Source: Herbiconiux sp. (GTDB taxonomy: Bacteria > Actinomycetota > Actinomycetes > Actinomycetales > Microbacteriaceae). From it: 64,000 nt of DNA. Shown here one piece after another: positions 34,623 to 44,795 of this stretch (within the stretch, counting starts at the first letter, position 1; each line of letters begins with the position of its first letter). Position numbers and translations under genes: made by a program. Location of the stretch: assembly GCF_004297105.1 (NCBI RefSeq), contig NZ_SCVE01000012.1, forward strand, positions 310,001 through 374,000, in the 5' to 3' direction. The notes beneath the pieces were generated by a model. It was not told where the DNA came from. It worked only from the letters and a program-made list of their open reading frames with translations, and did not search any database.

Positions 34623-36011
34623 ATGACCACGAACCCTTTCCCGGCCCGCATGCACGAGGTGACCGACGAGAACCGCGACATCGTCGATCGGGTGCTCGAC
34701 TACTCGCGGCAGCGCCTGCTGATGGCGGATGCGCCGCTCGACAAGCCGCAGACCCCCGCCGAGCTGACCCGCCTCGCCGGCACCACGATCACCGAGAACG
34801 GCATCGGCGGGGCCAAGGCGCTCTCGATCTTCGAGCACATCCTCGCCCCCGCGTGCATCACCACCGACGACCCCCGGTACCTCTCGTTCATCCCCAGCGC
34901 CCCGTCGAAGGCGGCCGCCGCGTTCGACGTCGTGGTGTCGGCATCCGCTCTCTACGGCGGATCGTGGCTCGAGGGTGCCGGCGCGGTGCACGCCGAGAAC
35001 GAGGTGCTGCGCTGGCTCGCCGCGGAGTTCGGTCTCCCGGCAGGTGCCGGCGGCGTGTTCGTGCAGGGCGGCACCCTCGGCAACCTCTCCGCCCTGGTCG
35101 CCGCCCGCGAGACGGCTCGCGCCACCCGCACCGCGGCCGGCCGGCCGGCTCCCGACCGGTGGCGAGTGGTCTGCAGCGCCGAAGCGCACTCCTCGATCGC
35201 ATCCGCCGCCCGGGTGATGGACATCGAGATCGTCGCGGTGCCGGTCGATTCCGACGGCGTTCTGCGCGGCCCCGCCGTGGAGGAGGCCCTCGACGTGCAC
35301 GGCGACAGCGTGTTCGCGGTCGTCGCCACCGCGGGCACCACGAACTTCGGCATCGTCGACGACCTCGCGGGGATCGCGGATGCCGCCTCCCGCCACGATG
35401 TCTGGTTCCACGTCGATGGCGCCTACGGCCTCTCCGCGATGCTCTCCCCTCTCGCCCGCCCTCGCTTCGCGGGAGTCGAACGCGCCGATTCGCTCGTGGT
35501 CGATCCCCACAAGTGGCTCTTCGCCCCCTTCGACGCCTGCGCGCTGCTCTACCGCGACCCCGAGCTCGGCCGGCGGGCGCACACCCAGCACGCCGACTAC
35601 CTCGACACCCTCACCGAGACCGGCGACTGGAGTCCCTCCGACTTCGCCGCCCACCTCACCCGGCGCCCCCGCGGCCTGCCGCTCTGGTTCTCCCTCGCCA
35701 GCTATGGCGCCCAGGTCTACCGGGATGCCATCACGAACGCCCTCGATCTCGCTCAGCAGATCGCCCGCATCATCGACGGCCGCCGCGAGTTCACCCTCGT
35801 GCGCGAGCCGCAGCTCTCGGTGGTCGTCTTCGAGCGCGTCGGCTGGGAGAAGGCCGACTACAACGCCTGGTCGACCCGGCTGCTCGACGACCAGGTCGCC
35901 TTCGTCACCCCCAGCGCGCACCACGGCCGCACGAATGCCCGCTTCGCCATCCTCAACCCGCGCACCACCCTCGACGACCTCACCATGATCCTCGACACGA
36001 TGACCGCTTAG
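34623..36011 (+). CDS. PLP-dependent decarboxylase (aromatic amino acid / group II decarboxylase family)
   Basis: 462 residues, fold-type I. Schiff-base Lys297 in DPHKWLFAPFD, PLP-stacking His189 in AEAHSSI and Asp265-type motif HVDGAYGL are present. CCGGAGGA lies five bases upstream. Probably makes an amine from an amino acid (tryptophan, tyrosine, DOPA or related). Monocistronic. Confidence 0.9.
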   Translation: MTTNPFPARMHEVTDENRDIVDRVLDYSRQRLLMADAPLDKPQTPAELTRLAGTTITENGIGGAKALSIFEHILAPACITTDDPRYLSFIPSAPSKAAAAFDVVVSASALYGGSWLEGAGAVHAENEVLRWLAAEFGLPAGAGGVFVQGGTLGNLSALVAARETARATRTAAGRPAPDRWRVVCSAEAHSSIASAARVMDIEIVAVPVDSDGVLRGPAVEEALDVHGDSVFAVVATAGTTNFGIVDDLAGIADAASRHDVWFHVDGAYGLSAMLSPLARPRFAGVERADSLVVDPHKWLFAPFDACALLYRDPELGRRAHTQHADYLDTLTETGDWSPSDFAAHLTRRPRGLPLWFSLASYGAQVYRDAITNALDLAQQIARIIDGRREFTLVREPQLSVVVFERVGWEKADYNAWSTRLLDDQVAFVTPSAHHGRTNARFAILNPRTTLDDLTMILDTMTA

Positions 36012-36059
36012 CCGCGGCTCCGCGAGCCCGCAGCGACGGGCACGACCAGCGGATGCGCG

Positions 36060-37283
36060 TCAGCCCTCCACGGGAATGTGCGCGTCGACGTCGGGGGGCC
36101 GCTTTGCGCCGCCGAGCGACTTGCGGCGCCGGGTGAGCGCGATGAGCGGGAACACCAGCACCGACAGCATCCCGGCGCCCACCAGAGCCGAGGCGGTGCC
36201 CGCCTCCAGCACGCCCTCCTCGAGGCCGATGGAGGTGACCGCCACGATGATCGGCAGACCCGTGGCGCTGAACAGGCCGAGAGCGATGCGATCGTTGCCC
36301 GAGGCACCGACCGGTGCCGCCAGCAGGCCCGGCAGCCCCCGCACCACGAGCAGCAGAACGAGGAAGATCGGCAGGAGCAGCAGCGCGTTCGGCTCGGTGA
36401 GCAGCGAGTTCAGATCGAACGTCACACCCGTGTAGATGAAGAAGACCGGCACGAGGAAGCCGAAGGCCACGGCCTCGAGCTTCGACTCGATGAACTCCAG
36501 GTCAGGCTTGTTGGCGCCCGAGAGCAGCAACCGGTAGAGGATGCCGGCGGCGAACGCCGCGAGGAGCATGTCGAGGCCGAGCGCGATGCTGAGGCACACC
36601 AGAGCGGCCACCACGAGCAGCACGAGCCGCACCGCGAACTGACCGCTCGTGTGCAACGTGGCGGTGACGATGGAGTGGAGCCACTTGTACGGTCCGCGCG
36701 ACGCGAGCCAGATGGCGAGGCCGGAGATCACCGCGAAGCCGATCAGCACCACGGCGGCGAGACCCGGCGAGCGTCCGCTGAGGAACAGCGAGATGGCGAT
36801 CAGCGGCCCGAACTCCCCCACGGCGCCCACCGCGGTGGCGGCGCGGCCGAACGGCGTGCTCAGCTCACCCGCATCCCGCAGCATCGGCATGATGGTGCCG
36901 AGCGCGGTGGAGGTGAGCGCGATCCCGATGAACACGCCCGCCTCCACCGAGGGTGCGAGCGCGATGCCCGCCACGAGCCCGAGCACGAGCGAGATCAGCC
37001 AGCCGAGGCCGGCCCGCCTGAGGGGACGGCCCTTGATGGCCGTGAAATCGATCTCGTTGCCCGCCATGAAGAAGAGCAGGGCGAGACCGAATTGGGCGAG
37101 GGCTTCGGCGAATCCGCTCTCCGGGATCCAGCCGAGAAGACTCGGCCCGAACACCAGCCCGAGTACGATCTCGAACACCACGAGCGGCACCTTCGCCACC
37201 CGCCCGATGAGCGCCGCCACGATCGGCGCGAGCACCGCCAGCAGCGGCACCAGCACGATCGCCGCGATACTCGTGCCGTCCAC
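36060..37283 (-). CDS. Cation:proton antiporter (Kef/CPA2 type, membrane domain only)
   Basis: 407-residue membrane protein with about 12 hydrophobic segments. ALLFFMAGNEIDF and GEFGPLIAISLFLSG match CPA2 antiporters, including the acidic residue used in ion exchange. No TrkA-N (RCK) regulatory domain follows. GTG start with GGGGGAAC upstream. Likely K+/H+ or Na+/H+ exchange. Confidence 0.9.
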   Translation of the reverse strand: MDGTSIAAIVLVPLLAVLAPIVAALIGRVAKVPLVVFEIVLGLVFGPSLLGWIPESGFAEALAQFGLALLFFMAGNEIDFTAIKGRPLRRAGLGWLISLVLGLVAGIALAPSVEAGVFIGIALTSTALGTIMPMLRDAGELSTPFGRAATAVGAVGEFGPLIAISLFLSGRSPGLAAVVLIGFAVISGLAIWLASRGPYKWLHSIVTATLHTSGQFAVRLVLLVVAALVCLSIALGLDMLLAAFAAGILYRLLLSGANKPDLEFIESKLEAVAFGFLVPVFFIYTGVTFDLNSLLTEPNALLLLPIFLVLLLVVRGLPGLLAAPVGASGNDRIALGLFSATGLPIIVAVTSIGLEEGVLEAGTASALVGAGMLSVLVFPLIALTRRRKSLGGAKRPPDVDAHIPVEG

Positions 37284-37330
37284 AGTTCCCCCTAGCCCCG
37301 ACCCTCAGGCAAGTAAACACGATCCCCTCT

Positions 37331-37392
37331 TCGCGACTCGCCACAATCCGGCCCATCTCGTTCGAATTGGACCGGATTTTGGCGAGTCGCGA
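37331..37392. repeat. Long imperfect inverted repeat after the prp operon
   Basis: 21-base arms (37331-37351 and 37372-37392) match in 20 positions around a 20-base loop; arm core GCGACTCGCCAC. It lies six bases after the prpC stop, so it may terminate the operon. The core resembles the arm of the repeat at 45882. Confidence 0.8.
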
Positions 37393-37397
37393 GGAGG

Positions 37398-38516
37398 TTA
37401 GTGGGGGAGGTGGCGCTCGTCGACTCCGTTGTAGGCCGAGAGGGGGCGGATGAGCGCGTTCGACGCGAGCTGCTCCATGATGTGCGCCGTCCAGCCGGTG
37501 ATCCGCGACGCCACGAACAGCGGCGTGAAGATCTCGGTGTCGTAGCCCATCAAGTGGTAGGCCGGGCCCGACGGGTAGTCGAGGTTCGGCTGGATGGCCT
37601 TGCGCGACTGCATGGCGTCGTTGAGCGCGTCGTACAGCGCCAACAGGTCGGGCCGGTCGTACTCCTCCACCAGCAGGTCGAGCGAGGCCTTCATGGTGGG
37701 CACCCGCGAGTCGCCGTTCTTGTAGACCCGGTGGCCGAAGCCCATGATCTTCTTCTTGTTCGCCAGGGCGTCTTCGAGCCAGGCCTCCGCGGCATCCGCC
37801 GACCCGATCTCGTCGAAGATGTGCATCACGGCCTCGTTCGCCCCGCCGTGCAGCGGGCCCTTGAGCGCGCCGATGCCCGCGACCACGGCCGAGTACAGGT
37901 CGGAGAGCGTCGAGGTCACGACCCGGGCCGTGAACGTCGAGGCGTTGAACGAGTGCTCCGCGTAAAGGATCATCGACACGTCGAAGGCCTTCACCACGAC
38001 ATCCGACGGCACCTCGCCGAACGACATCTTCAAGAAGTTCGCCGAGTAGCCGAGCGATTCGTCGGGCTCCACGACCTCCTGGCCACGCCGACGACGCTGG
38101 TCGTACGACACGATCGCGGGCAGCTTCGCGAGCAGCGACACCGACTTCGCGAGATTGCCCTCGGGCGACGCGTCGTCCCACGCGGGGTCGAGCGCGCCGA
38201 TCACGCTCACCGCGGTGCGCACGACGTCCATCGGATGCGCCGTCAGCGGCAGCTCGTCGATCACGCGCTTCACGGCAGGATCCAGCGCCCGCTGCGACCG
38301 CTCCTCCTTCTGGAACGCGGCGAGCTCATCGGCATCCGGCAGGTCGCCGTTCCAGAGCAGGTACGCCACCTCTTCGAATGAGCAGTTCGCCGCCAGCTCC
38401 TGCACCGGATAGCCCCGGTAGAGCAGCGAGTTGGTCTCGGGGTTCACCTTCGAGACGGCGGTGTAGTCCACCACCACGCCGGCGAGCCCCTTGCGGATCT
38501 CTGTCGCATCGGTCAT
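37398..38516 (-). CDS. prpC: 2-methylcitrate synthase / citrate synthase II
   Basis: Joins propionyl-CoA (or acetyl-CoA) with oxaloacetate. 372 residues, short for a citrate synthase and typical of PrpC. GPLHGGANE and GFGHRVYKNGDSR carry the two catalytic His residues. GAAGGAG lies eight bases before ATG 38516; a much longer upstream frame is rejected. Last gene of the methylcitrate operon. Confidence 0.94.
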   Translation of the reverse strand: MTDATEIRKGLAGVVVDYTAVSKVNPETNSLLYRGYPVQELAANCSFEEVAYLLWNGDLPDADELAAFQKEERSQRALDPAVKRVIDELPLTAHPMDVVRTAVSVIGALDPAWDDASPEGNLAKSVSLLAKLPAIVSYDQRRRRGQEVVEPDESLGYSANFLKMSFGEVPSDVVVKAFDVSMILYAEHSFNASTFTARVVTSTLSDLYSAVVAGIGALKGPLHGGANEAVMHIFDEIGSADAAEAWLEDALANKKKIMGFGHRVYKNGDSRVPTMKASLDLLVEEYDRPDLLALYDALNDAMQSRKAIQPNLDYPSGPAYHLMGYDTEIFTPLFVASRITGWTAHIMEQLASNALIRPLSAYNGVDERHLPH

Positions 38517-38545
38517 GTCAGTCACTCCTTCGTGAAGCCGCTCGT

Positions 38546-39451
38546 TCAGCGGGCGGTCGGAACGTCGAAATTGAACACGGATGTGTCGAAGCTGTTGTAC
38601 GCCGAGTAGTCGAGCAGTTCGTACAGCCTCGCACGGGTCTGCATCCCGCTCACCTGGCCTTTCAGTGAACCTTCGGCCACCAACTGGTCGAGTCCGCGCT
38701 CGGCCGCACCCATCGCGATGCGCAGCAGAGAGACGGGATAGATCACGAGGTTCATGCCGACGTCGGCGAGCTGCTGCTCGGTGAACAGCTCGCTCTTGCC
38801 GAACTCGGTCATGTTCGCGAGCAACGGCACGTCGATCGCCGCGCGCATCGCCGCGAACTCCGACAGGTCGGCCATCGCCTCGGGGAAGATCGCGTCGGCG
38901 CCCGCGTCGACGAGCTGCTTGGCGCGATCGATCGCCGCCCCGAGCCCGTCGTTCGCGCGGATGTCGGTGCGCGCCATGATGAGCAGGTTGGGGTCGCGCC
39001 GCGCATCCACGGCCGCCCGGATGCGCTTCACGGCGGTATCGGCGTCGACCACGGCCTTGCCGTCGAGGTGGCCGCAGCGCTTCGGGTTCACCTGGTCCTC
39101 GATGTGGAGGCCCGAGACCCCCGCGTCTTCGAGGGTCTGGACGGTGCGCGCCACGTTCATGGGCTCGCCGAACCCGGTGTCGGCATCGATGAGCGTCGGC
39201 AGGTTCGTCATCCGTGAGATCTGGCCGCCGCGGGCCGCCACCTCGGTGAGGGTCGTGAGTCCGATGTCGGGGAACCCCAGGTCGGCCGCGATCACGGCGC
39301 CGGAGATGTAGACGCCCTCGAAGCCCTTCTCCTCGATCAGGCGCGCGGAGAGGGGGTTGAACGCCCCGGGCATCCGCTGAAGAACGCCCGAGTCGAGGGC
39401 CTGACGGAAGGCGGCCCGCTTCTCGTGGGCGGGTGTGGTGGTGTACAGCAT
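38546..39451 (-). CDS. prpB: 2-methylisocitrate lyase
   Basis: Cleaves 2-methylisocitrate to pyruvate and succinate. 301 residues; PEP mutase/isocitrate lyase fold with KRCGH (catalytic Cys), DADTGFG and IEDQVNPK. Start ATG overlaps the prpD stop by one base (TGATG). Confidence 0.95.
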   Translation of the reverse strand: MLYTTTPAHEKRAAFRQALDSGVLQRMPGAFNPLSARLIEEKGFEGVYISGAVIAADLGFPDIGLTTLTEVAARGGQISRMTNLPTLIDADTGFGEPMNVARTVQTLEDAGVSGLHIEDQVNPKRCGHLDGKAVVDADTAVKRIRAAVDARRDPNLLIMARTDIRANDGLGAAIDRAKQLVDAGADAIFPEAMADLSEFAAMRAAIDVPLLANMTEFGKSELFTEQQLADVGMNLVIYPVSLLRIAMGAAERGLDQLVAEGSLKGQVSGMQTRARLYELLDYSAYNSFDTSVFNFDVPTAR

Positions 39452-40959
39452 CAGAAGAGTCCCTTCGGGAGTGCGAGCGCCTCGAGAACCCCGGGCGCGG
39501 CCACGACGTTGAGCTCGCGCACCTCGTCGGCGGTGAGTTCGGGCAGACGCTGCACCAGGGCGAGGAAGCGCTCGACCTCGGCATCCTCCACCACCCCGGC
39601 GGCGAGCGTGCGGAACTTGCGGATGTAGTCCTCGCGGGCGAACGGCCGCGCCCCCAGGGGGTGCGCATCCGCCACCGCGATCTCGTCGGTGAGGGTGGAA
39701 CCGTCGTGCAGGATGATCTCGACCCGGCCGCCGAACGCCTTCTCGGCGGGGTCGTTCGAGTGGTAGCGGCGCGTCCACTCGGGGTCTTCGAGGGTGCGCA
39801 CCTTGTTCCACAGCTCGACCGTGTCGGGGCGGCCGGCGCGCTCGGGGCTGTACGAGCCCACGTGGTCCCACGCGCCGTCCTGCAGCGCCACCGTGAAGAT
39901 GTAGGGGATCGAGTGGTCGAGCGTCTCGCGGCTCGCGGTGGGGTCGTACTTCTGCGGGTCGTTCGCGCCCGAGCCGATCACGTAGTGCGTGTGGTGGCTC
40001 GTGTGGATGGTGACGCTTCCCACGTTCGCCGGGTCGGCGAGCTCCGGATGCTCGTGGTGCAGCTTGCGGGCGAGGTCGATCCAGGCCTGCGCCTGGTACT
40101 CGGCCGAGTGCTCCTTCGTGTAGGTGTCGAGGATGCCGCGCTTGGCCTCACCGGGGGCGGGCAGCGGAACCTCGTAGTGCGCATCCGGGCCATCGAGCAA
40201 CCAGGCGATCACGCCGTCCTCGCCCTCGTAGATCGGGGTGGGCGACGTCTGGCCGCGCATCGCCCGGTCGCCGGCCTCGACCGCCATCTTGCCGGCGAAC
40301 GCGGGGGCGTGCGCCTTCCAGGTGGAGATCTCGCCCTTGCGCGACTGGCGGGTGGCGGTGGTGGTGTGCAGCGCCTGGCCGATGGCCTGGAAGATGGTCT
40401 CGACGGGCAGCCCGAGCATCGTTCCGATTCCGGCGGCGGCCGACGGGCCGAGGTGGGCCACGTGGTCGATCTTGTGCTTGTGCAGACTGATGGCCTTCAC
40501 CAGGTCGACCTGGATCTCGTAGCCCGTGGCGATGCCGCGGAGCAGGGCGGCTCCCGTGCATCCGGTGTGCTGGGCCACCGCGAGGATCGGCGGGATGTTG
40601 TCGCCCGGGTGCGAGTACTCGGCCGCGAGGAAGGTGTCGTGGTAGTCCAGCTCGCGCACGGCCACGCCGTTGGCCCAGGCAGCCCACTCGGGGCTGTAGC
40701 CGCCGGTGACGCCGAAGACGGATGCGCCCGGGGCGTAGGGGTGGTCGAGAGCCTGGGCGCGGGCGGCGATGCCCGGACCGCGGGTGATGGAGGCCACCGC
40801 CACGGAGGCGTTGTCGATGATGCGGTTGATCACCATCTCGCTGACCTCGGGGCTCACGGCCACGGGATCGGCGGCGACCTCCGCGATCTTCCAGGCGAGC
40901 TGGTCTTCGCGGGCGAGGTTCTCGTCGCTCTTGTACACGCGTACGTCGTGCAGGTTCAT
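39451..40959 (-). CDS. prpD: 2-methylcitrate dehydratase
   Basis: MmgE/PrpD family, 502 residues; dehydrates 2-methylcitrate to 2-methylaconitate. Motifs [21 protein letters not shown] and [20 protein letters not shown] are characteristic. Lies 19 bases after the GntR gene and directly before prpB. Confidence 0.95.
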   Translation of the reverse strand: MNLHDVRVYKSDENLAREDQLAWKIAEVAADPVAVSPEVSEMVINRIIDNASVAVASITRGPGIAARAQALDHPYAPGASVFGVTGGYSPEWAAWANGVAVRELDYHDTFLAAEYSHPGDNIPPILAVAQHTGCTGAALLRGIATGYEIQVDLVKAISLHKHKIDHVAHLGPSAAAGIGTMLGLPVETIFQAIGQALHTTTATRQSRKGEISTWKAHAPAFAGKMAVEAGDRAMRGQTSPTPIYEGEDGVIAWLLDGPDAHYEVPLPAPGEAKRGILDTYTKEHSAEYQAQAWIDLARKLHHEHPELADPANVGSVTIHTSHHTHYVIGSGANDPQKYDPTASRETLDHSIPYIFTVALQDGAWDHVGSYSPERAGRPDTVELWNKVRTLEDPEWTRRYHSNDPAEKAFGGRVEIILHDGSTLTDEIAVADAHPLGARPFAREDYIRKFRTLAAGVVEDAEVERFLALVQRLPELTADEVRELNVVAAPGVLEALALPKGLF

Positions 40960-40978
40960 TGCGCTGGTGCGTCCTTCT

Positions 40979-41680
40979 CTAGGGGGTCGATGTCGAGGGG
41001 GTCGATGCTTCTGGGATCGATGCCTCGGGGGTGAGGGCTTCGTCGCTCACGAGGGAGTCGAGGGTGGCGTGCAGGCTGCGGTGGAGATGCACCCGGGTCG
41101 CATCCGCTGCCAGGCGCGCGTCGCCGTCGACGATGGCGTCGACGATCAGCAGGTGCTCGCGGGCGGCATCGAGCAGGCGGGCGGGGTTGTCCCGCGAGAG
41201 GCGACGGATGCGCGCGAGGTGCGTGCGCACCCCGTCGAGGGCCTGCACGAGGAACTGGTTGCCCACGGCTTCGTCGACCGCGTCGTCGAAGCGCGCGACG
41301 AGGTCGTAGTAGGCATGGTGGGCCGGATCGTGGTCGGCGAGCAGTGCGGGCACCTCGCGCAGTTCGCGCTGCAGGGCCAGGAACGGCTCGGCATCACGAC
41401 GCTCGGCCGCGATCGACGCGGCCTGCGCCTCGAGGGCCTGGCGAAGCTCGAACAACTCGGTGACGTTCTCGGCCGAGACCGGCGAGACCACGAGCCCCCG
41501 GCCGCCGGGTTCGGCGAGGCCGTCGGCCACCAGGCGCGCGAGGGCCTCGCGCACGGGCGTCCGGGAGATGCCGAGCCGACTCGAGAGCTCCACCTCCGCG
41601 AGCACCGTGCCGGGCACGAGCTCCCACGAGATGATCTGCGACCGCAGAGCCTCATAGGCCGTGTCGCTCGCGCGGGCCAC
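40979..41680 (-). CDS. GntR family (FCD domain) regulator of the methylcitrate operon
   Basis: 233 residues: N-terminal winged helix (about 5-70, [19 protein letters not shown]) and FCD effector domain with the metal/ligand His and Asp/Arg residues. GTG 41680 start with GAGGG upstream. First gene of the prp operon, so most likely an autoregulated repressor responding to a propionate-cycle intermediate. The C terminus has a Pro/Ser/Thr tail ([13 protein letters not shown]). Same family as VanR. Confidence 0.93.
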   Translation of the reverse strand: MARASDTAYEALRSQIISWELVPGTVLAEVELSSRLGISRTPVREALARLVADGLAEPGGRGLVVSPVSAENVTELFELRQALEAQAASIAAERRDAEPFLALQRELREVPALLADHDPAHHAYYDLVARFDDAVDEAVGNQFLVQALDGVRTHLARIRRLSRDNPARLLDAAREHLLIVDAIVDGDARLAADATRVHLHRSLHATLDSLVSDEALTPEASIPEASTPSTSTP

Positions 41681-41696
41681 TACGCCCGACCCTCTC

Positions 41697-41719
41697 GTGT
41701 ATACATTGGTGCCAATGTA
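41697..41719. promoter_or_regulatory. Putative GntR operator upstream of the prp operon
   Basis: GTGTATACAT (41697-41706) overlaps the perfect palindrome TACATTGG-TG-CCAATGTA (41702-41719). The half-site ATTGG/CCAAT is the same as in the catabolic-cluster operators, only the two central bases differ. It is 17 bases before the regulator start. Confidence 0.75.
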
Positions 41720-41758
41720 CCGCGGTGGGCGCCGCGAATCAAGGCTCCTGGCAGTCCC

Positions 41759-41768
41759 GTGTATACAC
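41759..41768. promoter_or_regulatory. Second GTGTATACAC palindrome
   Basis: Perfect 10-base palindrome 62 bases (about six helical turns) from the matching element at 41697, just after the end of the HerA-like gene. Probably a distal site of the same regulator. Confidence 0.6.
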
Positions 41769-41775
41769 AGGAGGG

Positions 41776-43197
41776 TCAGCGCAACGGAACCGGTACGTCG
41801 GCGCCACCCTCCTCCGTGAGTCGTTCGCGCATCCGGGCGATCGTGGGCGCGGGCACGAAGCCGCCCGCGAACAGGGCCTCACCCTGGCGGAAGAGCGGCG
41901 ACCGCTCGAGCAGGGCAGCCGGGGCGAAGCCGAAGACGGAGGCGAGCTCGGCGAGATCGACGGGCGAGCTCATCTTCATCAGCGCCAGGTTGTCGCACTG
42001 CGACAGGATGCCCGGATGCACCTTGGAGGGCCGCTGAGTCGACAGCAGCAGCCAGAGCCCGAACTTGCGACCCTCGGCCGCGATCTGAACGATGCGGTCG
42101 CGCACGGCTCGGGCGAGCGGCGACTCCGCGTCGGGACCCGCGAAGTTGTGCGCCTCGTCGATCACGATCAGCACCGGGCGACGGCGTTCCCGCTCGGCCC
42201 AGAGCCGGTCGAGCACGGCGAGCGCCGCCACGAGGTGTTCATCGGGGTAGGTGAAGCCGCCGACATCCAGGATCAGGGCGTCGGGACGCCCGTCGAGCGT
42301 GTCGGTGATGGCCTCCTCGTTCCCCGCCCAGAGCTCCCAGTCCATCAGCCGCAGATTCTCGACCCGCAGGGCGAGGGCCCGCGCCGCCGGGTCGGCGCTC
42401 GCCTGCAGGTCGACCACGATCTGCTCGGGGTTCTCGCTCGCGATGCGGCTCTCGTAGTGCAGGAGGGCGTTGTACTCCTCGCGGTCGACCAACGGGTCGA
42501 TGCCGAGAACGGCGGCCTTAGAGCGCATCCGCAGCTCGGTGAAGCGCACGAGCAGAGGGGCGGTGCCGGCCTCGGCTGCCGGGGCCCCGACCGCGCCCAG
42601 CGGCCGGCGGATGCGGATGTCGCGGCCCGCCAGAGCCTCGCGGTCGAAGGCGGCGCCACCATCCTCGCCCTGCGGCACCTTCGGCGCCCGCAGCTCGCGC
42701 AACCGCACGAAATCGCCATTGGGATCGAACACCACCATGGGCAGCTCGGTGTGCAGCAGCAGTTCTTCGAGCACGACGCCGAGGGCGTAGGTCTTTCCCG
42801 ATCCGCTCTGACCGCACCAGAACGTGTGCCGGTTGAAGCGGTTGGGCAGCAGCCGGGCGGGAACCCCCGGAGAGGCCTCGAGGGCGCCGATCGTCAGGCG
42901 GGCACCGGGTGCCGCGTACACCCGGTCGATCGTGCCCTCGTCAGCCGGGTTCACGTCGGCATCCGTGAAGGGCAGACCCGAGAGGCCCAGGAACGCGCCA
43001 TCTCCATCGACCTCGCCGAGCACGCGCCCCACGATGCCCACCGTGCCGGACTCAGCGGGCACCGACTCGAGCACCTGGCCGAGCCGCCGCACGCCGTCGG
43101 CCGTCGTGAAGGTGACGAACGCCCCGGCCGCGGGCCGCGCATCCTGCTCCACCTCGAAGTGGAACGCACGGCCATCGAAGGAGGTCGCAGAACTCAT
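41776..43197 (-). CDS. HerA/DUF87-type ATPase
   Basis: 473-residue P-loop ATPase of the HerA/FtsK-like branch. Beta-barrel-like N terminus, Walker A GQSGSGKTYALG, Walker B VLIVIDEAHNFAG and LSTQRPSKVHPGILSQCDNL, the usual sensor region. GGAAGGA precedes ATG 43197. HerA homologs translocate DNA in end resection or in phage-defence systems; no NurA-like or defence partner is adjacent, so role unknown. Confidence 0.9.
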   Translation of the reverse strand: MSSATSFDGRAFHFEVEQDARPAAGAFVTFTTADGVRRLGQVLESVPAESGTVGIVGRVLGEVDGDGAFLGLSGLPFTDADVNPADEGTIDRVYAAPGARLTIGALEASPGVPARLLPNRFNRHTFWCGQSGSGKTYALGVVLEELLLHTELPMVVFDPNGDFVRLRELRAPKVPQGEDGGAAFDREALAGRDIRIRRPLGAVGAPAAEAGTAPLLVRFTELRMRSKAAVLGIDPLVDREEYNALLHYESRIASENPEQIVVDLQASADPAARALALRVENLRLMDWELWAGNEEAITDTLDGRPDALILDVGGFTYPDEHLVAALAVLDRLWAERERRRPVLIVIDEAHNFAGPDAESPLARAVRDRIVQIAAEGRKFGLWLLLSTQRPSKVHPGILSQCDNLALMKMSSPVDLAELASVFGFAPAALLERSPLFRQGEALFAGGFVPAPTIARMRERLTEEGGADVPVPLR

Positions 43198-43319
43198 GGT
43201 GATTCCTTCCGCCGCAGCATCCCTGGTGTGTCGAGCACGATCGTATCGGCCCTGGCCCGGTCGCCGGGCACGATCTGAGAACGGTTGACGTGCCGCCTCC
43301 CGCACGGGAAGGTGGGCGC

Positions 43320-43883
43320 ATGACCCTCCTCGTGCTCGCCCGCCACGGCCGCACCGCGCTCAACGCCGAGGGCCGTCTCCGGGGACTCGCGAATCCCCCG
43401 CTCGATCGCGTCGGAGAGGCCGAGGCGTCGCGGCTGGCGGTGGCTCTTGCCGCTATCCCGGAATTCACGGCGACGCGCGTTCTGTCGAGTCCGCTGCAAC
43501 GAGCCACCCGCACGGCGGAGGCCATCGCCGCGACTCTGGGCGTGCCGCACGAAGCCGACCCGCGCTTCAACGACCGCGACTACGGTGCGTGGACCGGGCA
43601 TCCGAAGACCGACGTGGTGGCCGAGTTCGGCAGCGTCGACGCCGCACCGGGAGTCGAGCCGACCTCCGACGTGCTCGAGCGGGTGCTGCCCGCGCTCGCC
43701 GACGTGGTGGCCGACGGGCCGCTCGTGGTCGTCACACACGATGCCGTCATCCGTCCGGTGCTGCAGGCGATCGACCCGTCGCTCACCGAACTGGTGGTCG
43801 ACACCGCGAGCTGGAACCTGCTCGAGCGCGTGGGCGACGCCTGGGTGGTGCGCAGCACCGACAACAAGCCGGCCACGCCGTGA
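43320..43883 (+). CDS. Histidine phosphatase family protein
   Basis: 187 residues. RHGRTALNAEGRLRG gives the phospho-His, VTHDAVIRP the second His, and LQRATRTAEA the family helix. ATG 43320 with GGAAGG upstream. Broad family (phosphoglycerate mutase, cobalamin phosphatase); substrate unknown. Confidence 0.9.
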   Translation: MTLLVLARHGRTALNAEGRLRGLANPPLDRVGEAEASRLAVALAAIPEFTATRVLSSPLQRATRTAEAIAATLGVPHEADPRFNDRDYGAWTGHPKTDVVAEFGSVDAAPGVEPTSDVLERVLPALADVVADGPLVVVTHDAVIRPVLQAIDPSLTELVVDTASWNLLERVGDAWVVRSTDNKPATP

Positions 43884-43901
43884 CGCAGTAGCTTTCTCGG
43901 T

Positions 43902-44780
43902 ATGACGTTCAACCCCGACTCCAAGCTCGACTCGGGCAAGGTCTCCAAACGTGGTCGCAACGCCGCCATCGGCGGCGGAAGCGCGATAGTCGTGGTGGGC
44001 CTCGTGATCCTCTCGCAGCTGGTGGGCTTCGACCTCACCGGCCTCGCCGGGCTGACCGGCAGCGACCAGTCGGCCTCGCAACCCGACCAGTCGCTCGAAT
44101 GCTCCACCGGGGCCGACGCGAATTCGAACGTCGACTGCCTCATCGTGGGCGCGGCGAACTCCCTCGACGTCTACTGGGTCGGCGAGAGCCCGCAGCTGCA
44201 GGTCGACTACCGCACGCCGTCGGTCATCCTCTTCGACGGATCGACGAGCACCGGATGCGGCCAGGCCTCCAGCGCCACCGGCCCCTTCTACTGCCCGCCC
44301 GACAAGACGATCTACATCGACACCAGCTTCTTCGACGAGCTGCGCACCCGCTTCGGGGCATCGGGCGGCACCCTGTCCGAGATGTACGTTGTGGCGCACG
44401 AGTGGGGTCACCACATCCAGCAGCTGTCGGGCATCCTGTCGAACACCGACCACTCGCTCACCGGTCCGGCCTCGGATTCGGTGCGCACCGAGCTGCAGGC
44501 CGACTGCCTGGCGGGCGCCTGGGTGGGCGCCGCCTCCACGATCGAGGACGAGAACGGCGTCACCTTCCTCGAGCCCGTCACGGACGCACAGATCGCGGAT
44601 GCGCTGAACGCGGCGTCGGTGATCGGCGACGACCGCATCCAGCAGCAGTCGGGCGGCGGGGTCGACCCCGAGTCGTGGACGCACGGGTCGAGCGAGTCCC
44701 GGCAGAAGTGGTTCCAGGCGGGGCTCTCGTTGGGAACAGGCGCGTGCGACACGTTCGCGGTGTCGGCCGCGCAGCTCTAG
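43902..44780 (+). CDS. Neutral zinc metallopeptidase (YpfJ-like)
   Basis: 292 residues, PF04228. One membrane helix (about 23-42) near the N terminus, then an extracytoplasmic domain with paired Cys residues and the zinc motif HEWGHH (His166-Glu167...His170) and TELQADCLAGAW with the third ligand region. Follows the phosphatase after 18 bases. Likely membrane-anchored, facing outside. Confidence 0.92.
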   Translation: MTFNPDSKLDSGKVSKRGRNAAIGGGSAIVVVGLVILSQLVGFDLTGLAGLTGSDQSASQPDQSLECSTGADANSNVDCLIVGAANSLDVYWVGESPQLQVDYRTPSVILFDGSTSTGCGQASSATGPFYCPPDKTIYIDTSFFDELRTRFGASGGTLSEMYVVAHEWGHHIQQLSGILSNTDHSLTGPASDSVRTELQADCLAGAWVGAASTIEDENGVTFLEPVTDAQIADALNAASVIGDDRIQQQSGGGVDPESWTHGSSESRQKWFQAGLSLGTGACDTFAVSAAQL

Positions 44781-44795
44781 CTGCCGCCGTGCGCT

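Noticed and set aside
41776..43197. HerA-like ATPase as part of a phage-defence island
   Set aside because: Neighbours are the prp operon and a histidine phosphatase; no NurA, SIR2, helicase or methylase partner is present.
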